Origin: Clostridia bacterium
GTDB lineage: Bacteria; Bacillota; Clostridia; Christensenellales; Aristaeellaceae
DNA length: 64,000 nt
Assembly (NCBI GenBank): GCA_017395065.1
Contig: JAFPWH010000046.1
Location: 1-64,000 of the forward strand
Direction of reading: 5' to 3'
In this document: positions 16,854 to 25,951 of the stretch, piece after piece
Position numbering within the stretch: position 1 is the stretch's first letter
Layout of the letters: every line of letters starts with the position of its first letter
Program-made: the position numbers and the translations under genes
The notes under the pieces: model-generated
Told to the model about the DNA's origin: nothing
The model's input: only the letters and a program-made list of their open reading frames with translations
The model's database searches: none

Positions 16854-17600
16854 ATGAGAATCAGAAAAAACCTGCTGTGCGTCCTTCTGTGCGCCTGCCT
16901 CCTGCTGCCTGCCCTCGGCGAGCGCGGTGAAGTCATCATAGAACAGAATTTGCAGGAGATGGACAGCGATCTTCCCCTGAAGGGCAAAAAGATCGGCATC
17001 GATCCCGGGCATCAGCTGCACGCGGACAGCACAAAAGAACCCATCGCCCCGGGCAGCAGCGAGACCAAGGCGCGCGTCGCCGGGGGCACGCGCGGCGTAT
17101 CCACGGGAAAACCAGAACACGTGACGAACCTCGAAGTCGCGCTGCTTCTCAAGGAACTGCTGGAGGAGCTCGGCGCGGAGGTGCTCATGACCCGTGAAAC
17201 GGCGGATGTCAACGTCAGCAACATGGAGCGCGCGCTGATGATGAACGAATGGGGCGCGGACGCCGTTTTGCGCCTGCACTGCAACGGCAACAACGTTCAA
17301 AGCGTGCACGGCATGGGCATGTACATAAGAAAGACGGGGCAGGCGGCCGAGGAAAGCGAAAGGCTCGCGCGCTGCCTGCTTAACTGCATGAGCCGGCGCA
17401 CCGGCGCGAAGGCGCAGGGCATCTACAAGCGCGACACGTACACCGGGCTCAACTGGAGCACAGTGCCCTGCGTGCTCGTGGAAATGGGCTACATGACGAA
17501 CCCGGACGAGGACAAAAAACTGAACGACCCGCTCTATCAGGAGCAGATCGTTCTGGGCATCGCAGAAGCGCTGATCGACTACTTTGAAACGCCCGAATGA
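16854..17600 (+). CDS. Secreted N-acetylmuramoyl-L-alanine amidase (Amidase_3)
   Basis: A 248-residue exported zinc amidase that cuts the bond between MurNAc and the stem peptide of peptidoglycan. The signal peptide has the core LLCVLLCACLLLPALG. Zinc-site motifs are GIDPGHQ, NLEVALLLKELL and LRLHCNGN, and the catalytic Glu is expected in VLVEMGYMTNPDED. The segment between DPGH and NLEV (HADSTKEPIAPGSSETKARV) matches the insertion seen in sporulation- and CwlC-type amidases. The start is ATG 16854 after GGAG; TTG 16848 is possible. No cell-wall binding repeats are present. Confidence 0.88.
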   Translation: MRIRKNLLCVLLCACLLLPALGERGEVIIEQNLQEMDSDLPLKGKKIGIDPGHQLHADSTKEPIAPGSSETKARVAGGTRGVSTGKPEHVTNLEVALLLKELLEELGAEVLMTRETADVNVSNMERALMMNEWGADAVLRLHCNGNNVQSVHGMGMYIRKTGQAAEESERLARCLLNCMSRRTGAKAQGIYKRDTYTGLNWSTVPCVLVEMGYMTNPDEDKKLNDPLYQEQIVLGIAEALIDYFETPE

Positions 17601-17626
17601 GCCTAAACGGCTGCGCAGGCGTTTTC
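17586..17626. terminator. Weak bidirectional terminator between convergent genes
   Basis: GAAACGCC (17586-17593) pairs with GGCGTTTTC (17618-17626), overlapping the amidase stop region. It is the only candidate between the amidase and the GH92 gene, which converge within 26 bases. Confidence 0.5.
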
Positions 17627-19711
17627 TCAGTCCTCCTGCGCAGTGCCCCAGCTTTTTTGGGGCCGCTCGCTCATCGTGAGCGTCAGCTTTCCGCCGGCCA
17701 CGATATCCTCGTGGCGCAGCTTTGTGCTGTTCCACTCTTTTCCGTTCAGCTCGGCTGCGCGGATATACTTCGTCTTTTGGGTGTTTCCCTTCGCTTCCAC
17801 GGTGAACGTTTTTCCGTCTTCGAGATGGATCGATACGCGCTCGAAGATCGGGCTGCCGATGTCGTACTCCGGTTTTCCGGGGCAAACTGGGTAAAAGCCC
17901 ATCGCCGAAAAGACGAACCACGCGCACATCGCGCCGCCGTCCTCGTCTCCGCAGATGCCGCGCGGCGTATCGTCAAACCACCAGCGCATGATCTCCCTGA
18001 GCCTGCGCTGTGTTTTCCAGGGCCGATCCACGTAATTGTACAGATACGGTATGTGGAAGGACGGCTCGTTGCCCATGCAGAACTGGCCGATCAACCCGGT
18101 TTCGTCGGGGAACTGCCCAAGGAACGAGTACTTGCTCAGGCCGTACTGTTCCGTGTACAGCCGGTCGAGATAGTCTTCCAGGCTCTTCTTTCCGCCCATC
18201 AGATCTGCAAGCCCGCCGATATCGTGCTGCACGTGCAGTGTGTACGTCCAGCCGTTGCACTCCGCAAAATACGCCCGTCCGCCCTGCCCGCCGGAAAACT
18301 TGGGATCGTAGTCCTTCACCCAGGAGCCGTCGGCAAGGCGGGGCGCCACGAAGCCGATCTTGGGATTGAACACGTTTTTGTAGTTCGAAGCTTTACGGGC
18401 GTAGCGGGCGGCTTCGTCCTTGCCGAGCGCTTCGGCAAACCGGGCAAGGCACCATTCGTCGTAGCAGGTCTCAAGCGTAACGCTTACGCACTGCCTGCGC
18501 TCGAACGGATGCGCGTCCGCAAGCCATTCGTCCTTGCCCTCCGGGAGCGCCGGGAAAAAGCCGTTCTTTTCGTAGCATTCGTCAAATTCGTTGGTCGGTC
18601 CGAACGCCCACGGGAGCTTCGTGACCTGTTCCTCGTTTTTCACCATCGCTTCCCACGCAAGCTCTGCGTCGAAATCACGATAGCCCTTCAGATAGGTGTC
18701 CGTGATCATCGCCGCGGCGTGCTTTCCGATCATGACGGCCCGGTCTCCCGAAAGGTGCGGAAAGCTCGGCAGATAGCCGCTCTGTTCGTACATGCGCAGA
18801 TAGGAATTTACGATGTCCATCTGCCGCCGGGGCTCGAGAAGCAATTGCAGCGGATGGGCACAGCGATAGGTATCCCATATGCCGTCGTTAATGTAAAAGT
18901 CTCTCTCGCCCTCGTGCACCCTGCTGTCGTAGGCACTGTAGTATCTGCCGTTTTCCGTGATGTCGATCATGCGCTGATACACGCGGTACAGCGACGTGTA
19001 GAACACCCGCTTTTCCTGCTCCGTTCCGCCTTCGACTTCTATACGGCCGAGCGCCCGATCCCAGATGTCCCGCGTGCGTTCGGCGGCCTGATCGAACGAA
19101 AGCCCGTCCGTTTCGATATGCAGGTTTTTGAGCGCCTGTGCTTCGTCGATATACGAAAAGCCCGCCTTCACTTCGAGGCAAGCGCCCTTTGCAAACTCGA
19201 GGATCAGTGAGCCGTCCTTCCACGCCGAGGCGACGGGCTTTTCCGAAAGCTTCGCCGCAAAACAGCAGGGCACCTGCTCCCGCGTCTCCGTTCCGCTCAC
19301 AATATCGCCTTCAAAGCGCAGGCGCCCTTTTTCCTGCGAAAAGCGAAGGAATGCCCGCGCGTCCGCCGGATAGCGAAAGCGGTACAGCGCGCAGTGCTCC
19401 GTCACCGTGTACTCTGCCGTGATCCCGCTGTCCTCCAGAAGTACGCTGCCTTTGTAGCACCTGACTTCCTCGAAGTCGTGGTCGAATGCGGAAACGAATC
19501 CGGGCTGGTCGCCCGCGTCCGGCATGACGCTGCCCCTGTTTACCGGAAAGCCGTAAATTTGGGGCGCCAGATAGTGATCGTTTATCCTTTCGTCCAGTAT
19601 TGGCCGGATCTGCGCCATGCAGTGGGGCAGATGGACGAGCGGCTGCGTCGCCTTGAGCAGATACGAGATCGTTCCGATGTACGGGTCCACGTAATCCGAA
19701 TAATGTATCAT
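17627..19711 (-). CDS. GH92 family alpha-mannosidase
   Basis: 694 residues, calcium-dependent inverting exo-alpha-mannosidase family. It opens with the GH92 signature YVDPYIGT. The general acid is expected at Glu549 in CMGNEPSFHIPYLYNY. The base and calcium region is GDEDGG (Asp589/Asp591) followed by CAWFVFSAMGFYPV, the family's most conserved block. There is no signal peptide, so it probably acts on imported mannosides, unlike the secreted Bacteroides enzymes. It starts 34 bases after the GH78 stop with an AGAGGGA ribosome binding site and is co-transcribed with it. Confidence 0.92.
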   Translation of the reverse strand: MIHYSDYVDPYIGTISYLLKATQPLVHLPHCMAQIRPILDERINDHYLAPQIYGFPVNRGSVMPDAGDQPGFVSAFDHDFEEVRCYKGSVLLEDSGITAEYTVTEHCALYRFRYPADARAFLRFSQEKGRLRFEGDIVSGTETREQVPCCFAAKLSEKPVASAWKDGSLILEFAKGACLEVKAGFSYIDEAQALKNLHIETDGLSFDQAAERTRDIWDRALGRIEVEGGTEQEKRVFYTSLYRVYQRMIDITENGRYYSAYDSRVHEGERDFYINDGIWDTYRCAHPLQLLLEPRRQMDIVNSYLRMYEQSGYLPSFPHLSGDRAVMIGKHAAAMITDTYLKGYRDFDAELAWEAMVKNEEQVTKLPWAFGPTNEFDECYEKNGFFPALPEGKDEWLADAHPFERRQCVSVTLETCYDEWCLARFAEALGKDEAARYARKASNYKNVFNPKIGFVAPRLADGSWVKDYDPKFSGGQGGRAYFAECNGWTYTLHVQHDIGGLADLMGGKKSLEDYLDRLYTEQYGLSKYSFLGQFPDETGLIGQFCMGNEPSFHIPYLYNYVDRPWKTQRRLREIMRWWFDDTPRGICGDEDGGAMCAWFVFSAMGFYPVCPGKPEYDIGSPIFERVSIHLEDGKTFTVEAKGNTQKTKYIRAAELNGKEWNSTKLRHEDIVAGGKLTLTMSERPQKSWGTAQED

Positions 19712-19745
19712 TTGTGCACGCTCCCTCTTAAAGATAGTTTCCCGC

Positions 19746-21938
19746 TCAGACGTCCCATTCGCTCTCGTTCCGTCCGGCTGTCAGCTTCACGGCCTTTCCG
19801 CCGACGACGAGCTCTGCCTGCACGCCTTCCGGGATTTCCACGCAGACCTTCGTTTTCAGAAGCGTTTTCCGGTAGGAGACTACGATCTTTCCGAGCGGCG
19901 TCGTTATGTGTCCCTCGGCCTGCGGGAGCCACTTCATGAATCTCGGTTCTATGCAAACCTTGCGCCAGCCGACCGTGCCCTCTGCCTGCCTTATGCCCAG
20001 CGCGTCGTAGAACAGCTGCTTGCCGGCCGCGCCGAACATGGGATGGTTCAGCGAGCGCTGGTATTCACAGTCGGACCAGTACTCCCACAGGGTCGTCGCG
20101 CCGGTGTGCATCATGGAGCCGAAGGAATTGGGCTTTTCACTGGTCAGCAGCTTGTATTCGAGGTCGTATCTGCCTTTCTTTCCCAAAAGCCGGGTAACGA
20201 TCTCCGTGCCGAATATGCCCGTGTCGTAGCTGCCGAGCTGCTCATAGCGTTCAAAGAAATGCGAAAGCGTAATCTCGTCTCCCAGCCCTACATCCAGCGC
20301 GAAGGCGTTTGCGCCCTGTATCCCTTCCGCAAAATCGTGCGTACCGGGATCGTAATAGTTTTTGACGATCGCGCGGCAGGCCTTTTCTCTGCGCGCTTTC
20401 CACAGGGGATTATCCGGCCTTTCAAGAATCCGGTCGATCTCCGTCATCGCGTCCAGCGCCTTTATCTTGAAATAGGTGTTGACATAAGGGGGCGGCAGGC
20501 GGATCGGATCGGGCGTGCACCAGTCACCCAGACACCATTCGCCGGCCCGGTCGCTCACGACGAGATCGCCCTCGCTGTGCATTTCAAGATACTCCAGGTA
20601 TTTTACCATGCCCTCGTACATTTCGCTCAGCGGCTGCCTGTCGCCGTATTGACGGTAATAGGTAAGCGGCACGTTGATGATGGCGATATCCCAGCCGCCA
20701 GGCCCGCCGCCGCAGCGGGTGTATGGCGCGGTGTTCTGTACGTGCCCGGTGACGGAATCCTGACAGTCCATGATGTCCCGCATCCACTTGCGCACCGTGG
20801 CCCGGTAATCGATCGCAAGCATCGCCGACTCGCAGGTCAGCTGGCCGTCACCCGTATAGCCCCTGCGCTCGAGGTGCGGGCAATCCGAGGGGATGCCGCC
20901 GTGCAGATTGTCCAATTGCGTGCGCACATACGCCTCATACAGCCAGTTCATGACCGGGCTGGCGCAGCGGAAGGAAGAGGTGACCTGTGCGTCCGTGTGG
21001 ATCACCGCCGCGCAGAGAACGTCAGCTTTTCCCTGCACCACAAAGTAGCGGAAGCCCAGCCAGGTGAACCTCGGATGGATCGTCCGCCCGGCGCCGTCGC
21101 TTACGATCTGCCACTTCTGGTTGTGTGTGTAGTGGCTCTCCAGCTGTCCGCGGGCGTCCAGCATCTCGCCGAAGCGGACTTCTATGGTTTCGCCCTTTTT
21201 GGACCGGTCGAGCAGTATCACCCAGCCGGTAACGTTCTCGCCCAGATCATACAGCTTTCCTCTGGGACCCTCCCAAAGCTGCATGGGCACGACGGCGCGT
21301 ATGACGCGGTCGGCAGGGCAGTCCTGCAATTGGTATTCGGTCTCCATGGGCGGAAGGATGCGAACTTCGTTCCAGTCGGAGGGGTCCATCGTCGCCCAGT
21401 CCGGCGGGCACACGTTCAAATCGTGCGTCTCGCCCCTGAACAGGTTGCATTTCGTCACTTCGCCCTGCCGCCAGCGGGCGTCCTTGCCGGATACGACCTC
21501 CGTCGTGTTTCCCCGGACGTCGGTCAGCAGTATGCGGTAGCACAGCCTGACTTCGCCAAAGCGCACGTTTCCGTCGTACGACCAGGTCTCCTGCGCGAAA
21601 AAACCCGGGCCGAGCGCTGCGCCGAGCTCGTTTTTTCCGTCTTTCAAAAAGGGCAGAACGTCGTATTTCAGGTAATAGCAGCGATGGCGGAAGTGCTCGT
21701 CAAACGGTTGACCGTTTACGGTGATGTCACGATGACAGTAGTCGCTTGTAGCCGGCACGAACAGGTCCTCCGAGACCCGCTGCCCGTTGATGTACAATTC
21801 AAAATACCCGAGCCCGCAAATCACGATCTCTGCCTTGACGGTATCCTTTGCCTCAAACGAGGCGCGCACGACGGGCGTTTCGGTCAACCCGTCAAACCCC
21901 AGCCATTGTGCCTTTCCGAACACTTCCTGCTGCTTCAT
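19746..21938 (-). CDS. GH78 family alpha-L-rhamnosidase
   Basis: 730 residues, cytosolic (no signal peptide), releasing terminal L-rhamnose. The N-terminal lectin-like part has GYFELYINGQRV, and the (alpha/alpha)6 barrel follows. The active-site block is SDCPHLERRGYTGDGQLT (Asp352, Glu357, Asp364); most relatives read DERLGWTGD here, so HLERRGYTGD is a variant. The C-terminal beta domain ends in GRNESEWDV. The start is ATG 21938 preceded by AAAGGAG, not the longer upstream reading that runs into the promoter. The released rhamnose would feed RhaA encoded at 748. Confidence 0.92.
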   Translation of the reverse strand: MKQQEVFGKAQWLGFDGLTETPVVRASFEAKDTVKAEIVICGLGYFELYINGQRVSEDLFVPATSDYCHRDITVNGQPFDEHFRHRCYYLKYDVLPFLKDGKNELGAALGPGFFAQETWSYDGNVRFGEVRLCYRILLTDVRGNTTEVVSGKDARWRQGEVTKCNLFRGETHDLNVCPPDWATMDPSDWNEVRILPPMETEYQLQDCPADRVIRAVVPMQLWEGPRGKLYDLGENVTGWVILLDRSKKGETIEVRFGEMLDARGQLESHYTHNQKWQIVSDGAGRTIHPRFTWLGFRYFVVQGKADVLCAAVIHTDAQVTSSFRCASPVMNWLYEAYVRTQLDNLHGGIPSDCPHLERRGYTGDGQLTCESAMLAIDYRATVRKWMRDIMDCQDSVTGHVQNTAPYTRCGGGPGGWDIAIINVPLTYYRQYGDRQPLSEMYEGMVKYLEYLEMHSEGDLVVSDRAGEWCLGDWCTPDPIRLPPPYVNTYFKIKALDAMTEIDRILERPDNPLWKARREKACRAIVKNYYDPGTHDFAEGIQGANAFALDVGLGDEITLSHFFERYEQLGSYDTGIFGTEIVTRLLGKKGRYDLEYKLLTSEKPNSFGSMMHTGATTLWEYWSDCEYQRSLNHPMFGAAGKQLFYDALGIRQAEGTVGWRKVCIEPRFMKWLPQAEGHITTPLGKIVVSYRKTLLKTKVCVEIPEGVQAELVVGGKAVKLTAGRNESEWDV

Positions 21939-21984
21939 GGTCTTTTCTCCTTTATTCCTTCTGCATCTGACGGTTTCTGTTTGG

Positions 21985-22013
21985 ATTATACACCAAAGCG
22001 CGTTCCGGTTCAA
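21985..22013 (-). promoter_or_regulatory. Promoter of the GH78-GH92 operon
   Basis: On the minus strand TTGAAC (22013-22008), 17-bp spacer, TATAAT (21990-21985), 47 bases before the GH78 ATG. Confidence 0.8.
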
Positions 22014-22023
22014 TCCAAAAAGC

Positions 22024-22083
22024 AAAAAACGCCGCGGCTTTTCTTTTCGGAAATTCCCGAAAGAGAAACGCTGCGGCGTTTTT
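22024..22083 (-). terminator. Terminator of the regulator-exporter operon
   Basis: AAAAACGCCGC (22025-22035) pairs with GCGGCGTTTTT (22073-22083), with an inner partial stem around CTTTTCGG/CCCGAAAG. T-run on the minus strand. Immediately precedes the GH78 promoter. Confidence 0.85.
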
Positions 22084-22101
22084 GGGGAATGTGCGCCGTT
22101 T

Positions 22102-23817
22102 CTACTGCGACACGGTATAGAGCGCGTGGAAGTAGCCCTTGTTTTCCATCAGCTCGTCGAACGTGCCCGTTTCGACCACGCGGCCGTCCCTCAGCACCAG
22201 TATTCCGTCGTATCTGCGCAGCAGGCTTTCCTCCAGCGCGTGCGTGACCACGATGCGCGTGATGCCGTCCAAGCCCAGTATGTCCTCCGCGACCTGGTGC
22301 GCCGTCCGGGCGTCCAGCGCCGCCGTCGCCTCGTCGGCCATCAGCACCGAGGACTTTTTCAGCAGGCTCCTTGCGATGGAGACGCGCTGCTTTTCGCCGC
22401 CGGACAGGCCGTTTCCGTTTTCGCCGCACAGGTAGCTGCTCCCGCGCTCAGCGATCAGCGCGTCCAGATGCGCGTAGTGTATCGCTTCCTCGATCTCCTT
22501 CTGCGGGAAGCTCTTGAACATCGTCACGTTGTCCCTGATCGACGCGTTGAACACGAACACGTTTTGCTGTATCACCGAGACCAGCTCGTACAGCGACTCG
22601 GTTTTTACGTCTCTCAGCTCCGTCTGATCCAGCATGATCTTTCCGCCGTAATCCGCGCTCGAAGCCATCAGCAGGTTCAGCAGCGTGGATTTTCCGCTGC
22701 CGCTCGCGCCAACGACGGCGTAAGCCTTGCCCGCTTTGAACTCCGCGCTGATCCCGTGCAGCACCTCCTTGTCGCCGCCGTAGGAAAAGTGTACGTCATC
22801 CAGGCGTATGCCTTCCTTCAGAGAGGAAAGCTCCTTCGTGCCCGTCGCCTCGGAATGCTTCTCAAGCGCGTCTGCCATCTTGCGTATCAGCCCCAGCGCG
22901 GCCTTCCGACCTGCGAGCAGGCCCGGCAGCTCGGACACGGGCTGGATCATGAAATTCATGAGATTTACGAACATGATCACCACGCCGCCGGTGATGCCGT
23001 ACCCCTTCAGGGCAAGGTAGGCGCCTGCCGCGAACACGCCGATCTGCGCGATAAAGCCGGTGAGGCTGCCGATCAGTTCGACGATGCTGGCGATGCGCCG
23101 CTTGCTGAATTTCTGCCCCTCGAGCGCACTGTTGTTTTGTGCAAAGAGCCGGAAGATCTCTTTTTCGGCCTTGAAGCTTTTGACGACAGAGAAGCCGCCG
23201 AGGCAATCCGTGAGCGCGGAGGTGAAGTCTCTGTTCCGGTCGGAGACCTTCTTTTCGGCCGCGGCGAGCCTGTTCCCGGTGAGCACGGACGCCGCGAAGG
23301 GCAAAAGCGTCACGCCCACCGCGATGGCGGTCAGCAGCGGCGAATACCAGAGCATCAGCCCGATTGAGCCGAAAAACATCACGCCATTCGTCAGAAGGGA
23401 CAAAATCTTGCTCAGGTACTCCGTTTCGATGCTTGTAACGTCGTTGCTCAGCGCCGAAAGATACGCGGCGGTGCTTTCGTCCCGGAAGGAGGAGATGCTC
23501 TTTTCGGTCAGCTTCTGAAAGGCGAAGTCCTTGTACTGCGTCAGCGCTTTGCGGATGAAGGCCGGCCGGGAGACGTAGTCCAGCAGATAGACCAGCACCA
23601 TCATCACCAGAAAGGCGGCGACCGCGATCATATTTTCGGCAAAGCTGAGCGATCCTTCGACGCCGGCTGCCGTGTCCAGAAAGGAGTGCAGCATCCAGGA
23701 AGCGATCAGTCCCCCGAAGCCGGACAGGAACGCGGCGGCGGCCGCAAGGCCGAAGGAAAGCCTGTTTTTCCGGTAGAACTGGGCCTTCAGCTGCCGGTAA
23801 AGCGAATCATTCTTCAT
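22102..23817 (-). CDS. ABC exporter, fused membrane and ATPase domains
   Basis: 571-residue half-transporter, a membrane protein expected to act as a dimer. About six helices fill residues 20-300. The ATPase part has Walker A GASGSGKSTLL, Q-loop VIQQNVFVF, signature LSGGEKQRVSIARS, Walker B VLMADEATAALD and H-loop VTHALE. Its start overlaps the stop of the regulator gene by 11 bases, so the two are translationally coupled. The substrate may be a peptide, drug or signal, and cannot be told from sequence. Confidence 0.9.
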   Translation of the reverse strand: MKNDSLYRQLKAQFYRKNRLSFGLAAAAAFLSGFGGLIASWMLHSFLDTAAGVEGSLSFAENMIAVAAFLVMMVLVYLLDYVSRPAFIRKALTQYKDFAFQKLTEKSISSFRDESTAAYLSALSNDVTSIETEYLSKILSLLTNGVMFFGSIGLMLWYSPLLTAIAVGVTLLPFAASVLTGNRLAAAEKKVSDRNRDFTSALTDCLGGFSVVKSFKAEKEIFRLFAQNNSALEGQKFSKRRIASIVELIGSLTGFIAQIGVFAAGAYLALKGYGITGGVVIMFVNLMNFMIQPVSELPGLLAGRKAALGLIRKMADALEKHSEATGTKELSSLKEGIRLDDVHFSYGGDKEVLHGISAEFKAGKAYAVVGASGSGKSTLLNLLMASSADYGGKIMLDQTELRDVKTESLYELVSVIQQNVFVFNASIRDNVTMFKSFPQKEIEEAIHYAHLDALIAERGSSYLCGENGNGLSGGEKQRVSIARSLLKKSSVLMADEATAALDARTAHQVAEDILGLDGITRIVVTHALEESLLRRYDGILVLRDGRVVETGTFDELMENKGYFHALYTVSQ

Positions 23818-24886
23818 TTTCGTTTATCTCCTTCCAGAGCGCGCTCAGCGGATCGTCCCCGATCACCTGTATCAGAAACGTTAGGCTGTCGAGCGCGGTA
23901 TTTCCCAGCATATCGGTAACGATCACGTCGTCGGCGTCTGAAACAAAGCGCAGGGATTTTACGCCGTACTCTGGGGAGGCGTCGAAGCTCCGCGCAAGCG
24001 TACGCGCCCTGAGAAGCGCGCTTTTCGCTTCTTCCTGCGAACCCAATCGGAGATATACGTACGAATGCAGCATATACAACTGGCTCAGTATGCGGTCGAA
24101 GAAGCCTGCGCTTCCGGGTTTTTGAAGGCCTTCCAGCGTGGTGCTGCCCCAAAGCAGGAACTCCCTGGCCGACTTCAGGTCGCCGAGCTGAACATAGGCG
24201 ACGGTTTGTCCTATGACGGTGCGGTACAGCGTTTCTGCTGTATTCAATACAGACTGCGTGAGATAAGACTGCGCCTCCGCCGGACGCCTGCAAAAAACGG
24301 ACAGGATCAGGCCGACGTGATCGTCCAGACAGCCGTACTTGTTGTGCTCTTTGAGCAGCGCCGCGGCCTGATCGCTTTGACCGAGCCACAGCCGAATATA
24401 GGCCATGTTCGAATAGATGTTGTCTGCGCTTACATATTCCTGTGCGCCGCTTTGCGGCAAAAGGACCAGCGACTTTTCAAACAGCTCAAGGGCCCTGTTC
24501 AGCTGCTTTTTTTCGTGATTCCTTCCGCCGAAGATCATGTACGAGCAAGCGCTTCCATACACGATCTCAAACGAATTCGGAAAACGCTTGAGGACCCTCT
24601 CGGCTTCGTCCAGCACCCCGGGGTCCATGGTTTTCCAATACGCTTTCAGGCGTTCGACGGTCGCTTTGGGACCGTTGTCCTTCATCTCGAAGCCCAGCAG
24701 CGCGTCGACGGAAACGCCGAAAAAGTCGGCCATCTCGGCGATCAAAGCGATCTCAGGCGTCGACAGTTGGGTTTCCCATTTGTGCACCGCGCCGACCGTG
24801 ACGTTCAATACCTGCGCAAGCTGCTCCTGTGTGAGGTTTCTGCGCTTTCGATATAGGCGGATGTTTTCCGCCAGCTTTATCTCCAT
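23807..24886 (-). CDS. XRE-family regulator with TPR-like C-terminal domain
   Basis: 359 residues. The N-terminal Cro/CI helix-turn-helix is clear: LAENIRLYRKRRNLTQEQLA then VTVGAVHKWET (residues 4-40). The remaining ~280 residues are helical with TPR-like periodicity (LELFEKSLVLLP, NIYSNMAYIRLWLG). This is the arrangement of peptide- or stress-sensing regulators (Rgg/PlcR-like in form). It lies upstream of and overlaps the ABC exporter gene and probably controls it. The 35-bp palindrome at 24966-25000 upstream of its promoter may be its operator (inference). Confidence 0.85.
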   Translation of the reverse strand: MEIKLAENIRLYRKRRNLTQEQLAQVLNVTVGAVHKWETQLSTPEIALIAEMADFFGVSVDALLGFEMKDNGPKATVERLKAYWKTMDPGVLDEAERVLKRFPNSFEIVYGSACSYMIFGGRNHEKKQLNRALELFEKSLVLLPQSGAQEYVSADNIYSNMAYIRLWLGQSDQAAALLKEHNKYGCLDDHVGLILSVFCRRPAEAQSYLTQSVLNTAETLYRTVIGQTVAYVQLGDLKSAREFLLWGSTTLEGLQKPGSAGFFDRILSQLYMLHSYVYLRLGSQEEAKSALLRARTLARSFDASPEYGVKSLRFVSDADDVIVTDMLGNTALDSLTFLIQVIGDDPLSALWKEINENEE

Positions 24887-24914
24887 AGGGCTGCTCCTTT
24901 TCTTTTCTGATGCA

Positions 24915-24943
24915 ATTATACCGTACGCCGGAGGCGATGTAAA
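24915..24943 (-). promoter_or_regulatory. Promoter of the XRE regulator-exporter operon
   Basis: On the minus strand TTTACA (24943-24938), 17-bp spacer, TATAAT (24920-24915), 28 bases before the ATG. Confidence 0.8.
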
Positions 24944-24965
24944 GATATGAACAGTATAAAACGGA

Positions 24966-25000
24966 CACAGATTATTATACCAACGGTATAATAATCTGTG
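24966..25000. promoter_or_regulatory. Perfect 16-bp inverted repeat, candidate operator
   Basis: Arms CACAGATTATTATACC (24966-24981) and GGTATAATAATCTGTG (24985-25000) are separated by AAC. The repeat lies 22 bases upstream of the -35 of the XRE regulator and 34 bases after the stop of the zinc-ribbon gene. It also contains TATAAT on each strand. AT-rich with no strong U-run, so an operator is favoured over a terminator. Confidence 0.55.
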
Positions 25001-25034
25001 CCATGAAAAAAAACTGTGCCGAACGGAGGAAAAG

Positions 25035-25742
25035 CTAAAGCAATATGACGAAAAGCGAAATGAGCGCGAAGGCCACGCAGGCGATCAGCATGAGCGCCGT
25101 GTACAATTCGGCCCTCTTTTCGGCTTCGCGGCTCTTTTCGGAGGAGGTATGCGCGCGCTTTTTGCGCTGCGCGCGCGCTTTGCGCTGGGTGGTTCCCATA
25201 TTTACCGCCTTTCGGTTGAGTTCGCCCAGCACATAGGCTCTTTCGCGCCTGCAGCGAATGCATTCGTCCTGCGAAAGGGGATTGATGCGCCCGCACACGC
25301 AGCGCCAGAAATCGTCCTGCGTTTCGGGATACATGACGGCGTCTTCGCCGGCAGCTCTCCTGAGCCTGTCCAGTTCCTCGCCCTGCAGGGGCACGCTTTC
25401 GCCGACGTCGACCAGTTCGCCCTCGCCGCTTTTCCACACGCTGCCGTCCTGAAAGCTTACGCTCGAAAAGTACATTTCCAGCCTGTCGGCGAAACGAAGT
25501 GGGGCGGTGGAAAGCATCAGCCTGAACTCTCCGCCGCCGGGGATGGCGATCTTGTCCACGGACACGTAGTCGTTTACGCTCTCGTCCGTGCCGTCGCGCG
25601 TCCAGCGCACCGTGGCCGTATAGCCGCTCACGGTGTCGTCCGAAACGTTGAACAGGTCGATATAGGCTCTTGCTGCGCCGCTGTCGTCGTGCAGCAGTTC
25701 GTATCCGCGCAATTCGACGGGACAGGATAAATCGATGATCAA
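25035..25742 (-). CDS. Zinc-ribbon membrane protein of unknown function
   Basis: 235 residues if started at TTG 25742, which has GGAGG eight bases upstream. The longer open frame lacks a start signal and overlaps an extended -10 promoter (TGCTACAAT, 25781-25773). The N-terminal ~130 residues look like a beta domain. WRCVCGRINPLSQDECIRC gives a four-cysteine zinc ribbon near residue 160. A basic stretch (QRKARAQRKKRAH) then leads into a single C-terminal membrane helix (LMLIACVAFALISLFVILL). It is probably tail-anchored with the ribbon in the cytoplasm. Family not recognised. Confidence 0.65.
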   Translation of the reverse strand: MIIDLSCPVELRGYELLHDDSGAARAYIDLFNVSDDTVSGYTATVRWTRDGTDESVNDYVSVDKIAIPGGGEFRLMLSTAPLRFADRLEMYFSSVSFQDGSVWKSGEGELVDVGESVPLQGEELDRLRRAAGEDAVMYPETQDDFWRCVCGRINPLSQDECIRCRRERAYVLGELNRKAVNMGTTQRKARAQRKKRAHTSSEKSREAEKRAELYTALMLIACVAFALISLFVILL

Positions 25743-25872
25743 GCGCGCGTCCTCCGGTGTTTTTTCAGGCTTATTGTAGCAGAAAATTGTTACGGATATA
25801 TGAACTTCCGGCCGCCTGCGCAAATTTGGCTAAAATGTGACGGTTTATACACAAACTCAGCAGATAAATAAC

Positions 25873-25900
25873 TTGAAACCTGTACGAATATGAGTATAAT
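25873..25900 (+). promoter_or_regulatory. Promoter of murA
   Basis: TTGAAA (25873-25878), 16-bp spacer, TATAAT (25895-25900), 51 bases before the ATG at 25952. Confidence 0.75.
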
Positions 25901-25951
25901 ATAAAGAGCTGTCCTTTTGGGACGGCTCAGTATCGACCGGGAGTTTTTTCA

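Noticed and set aside
17597-22247. Large plus-strand frames opposite GH92 and GH78
   Set aside because: Same GC-skew artefact. They lack ribosome binding sites and run across the GH78 promoter and a terminator.
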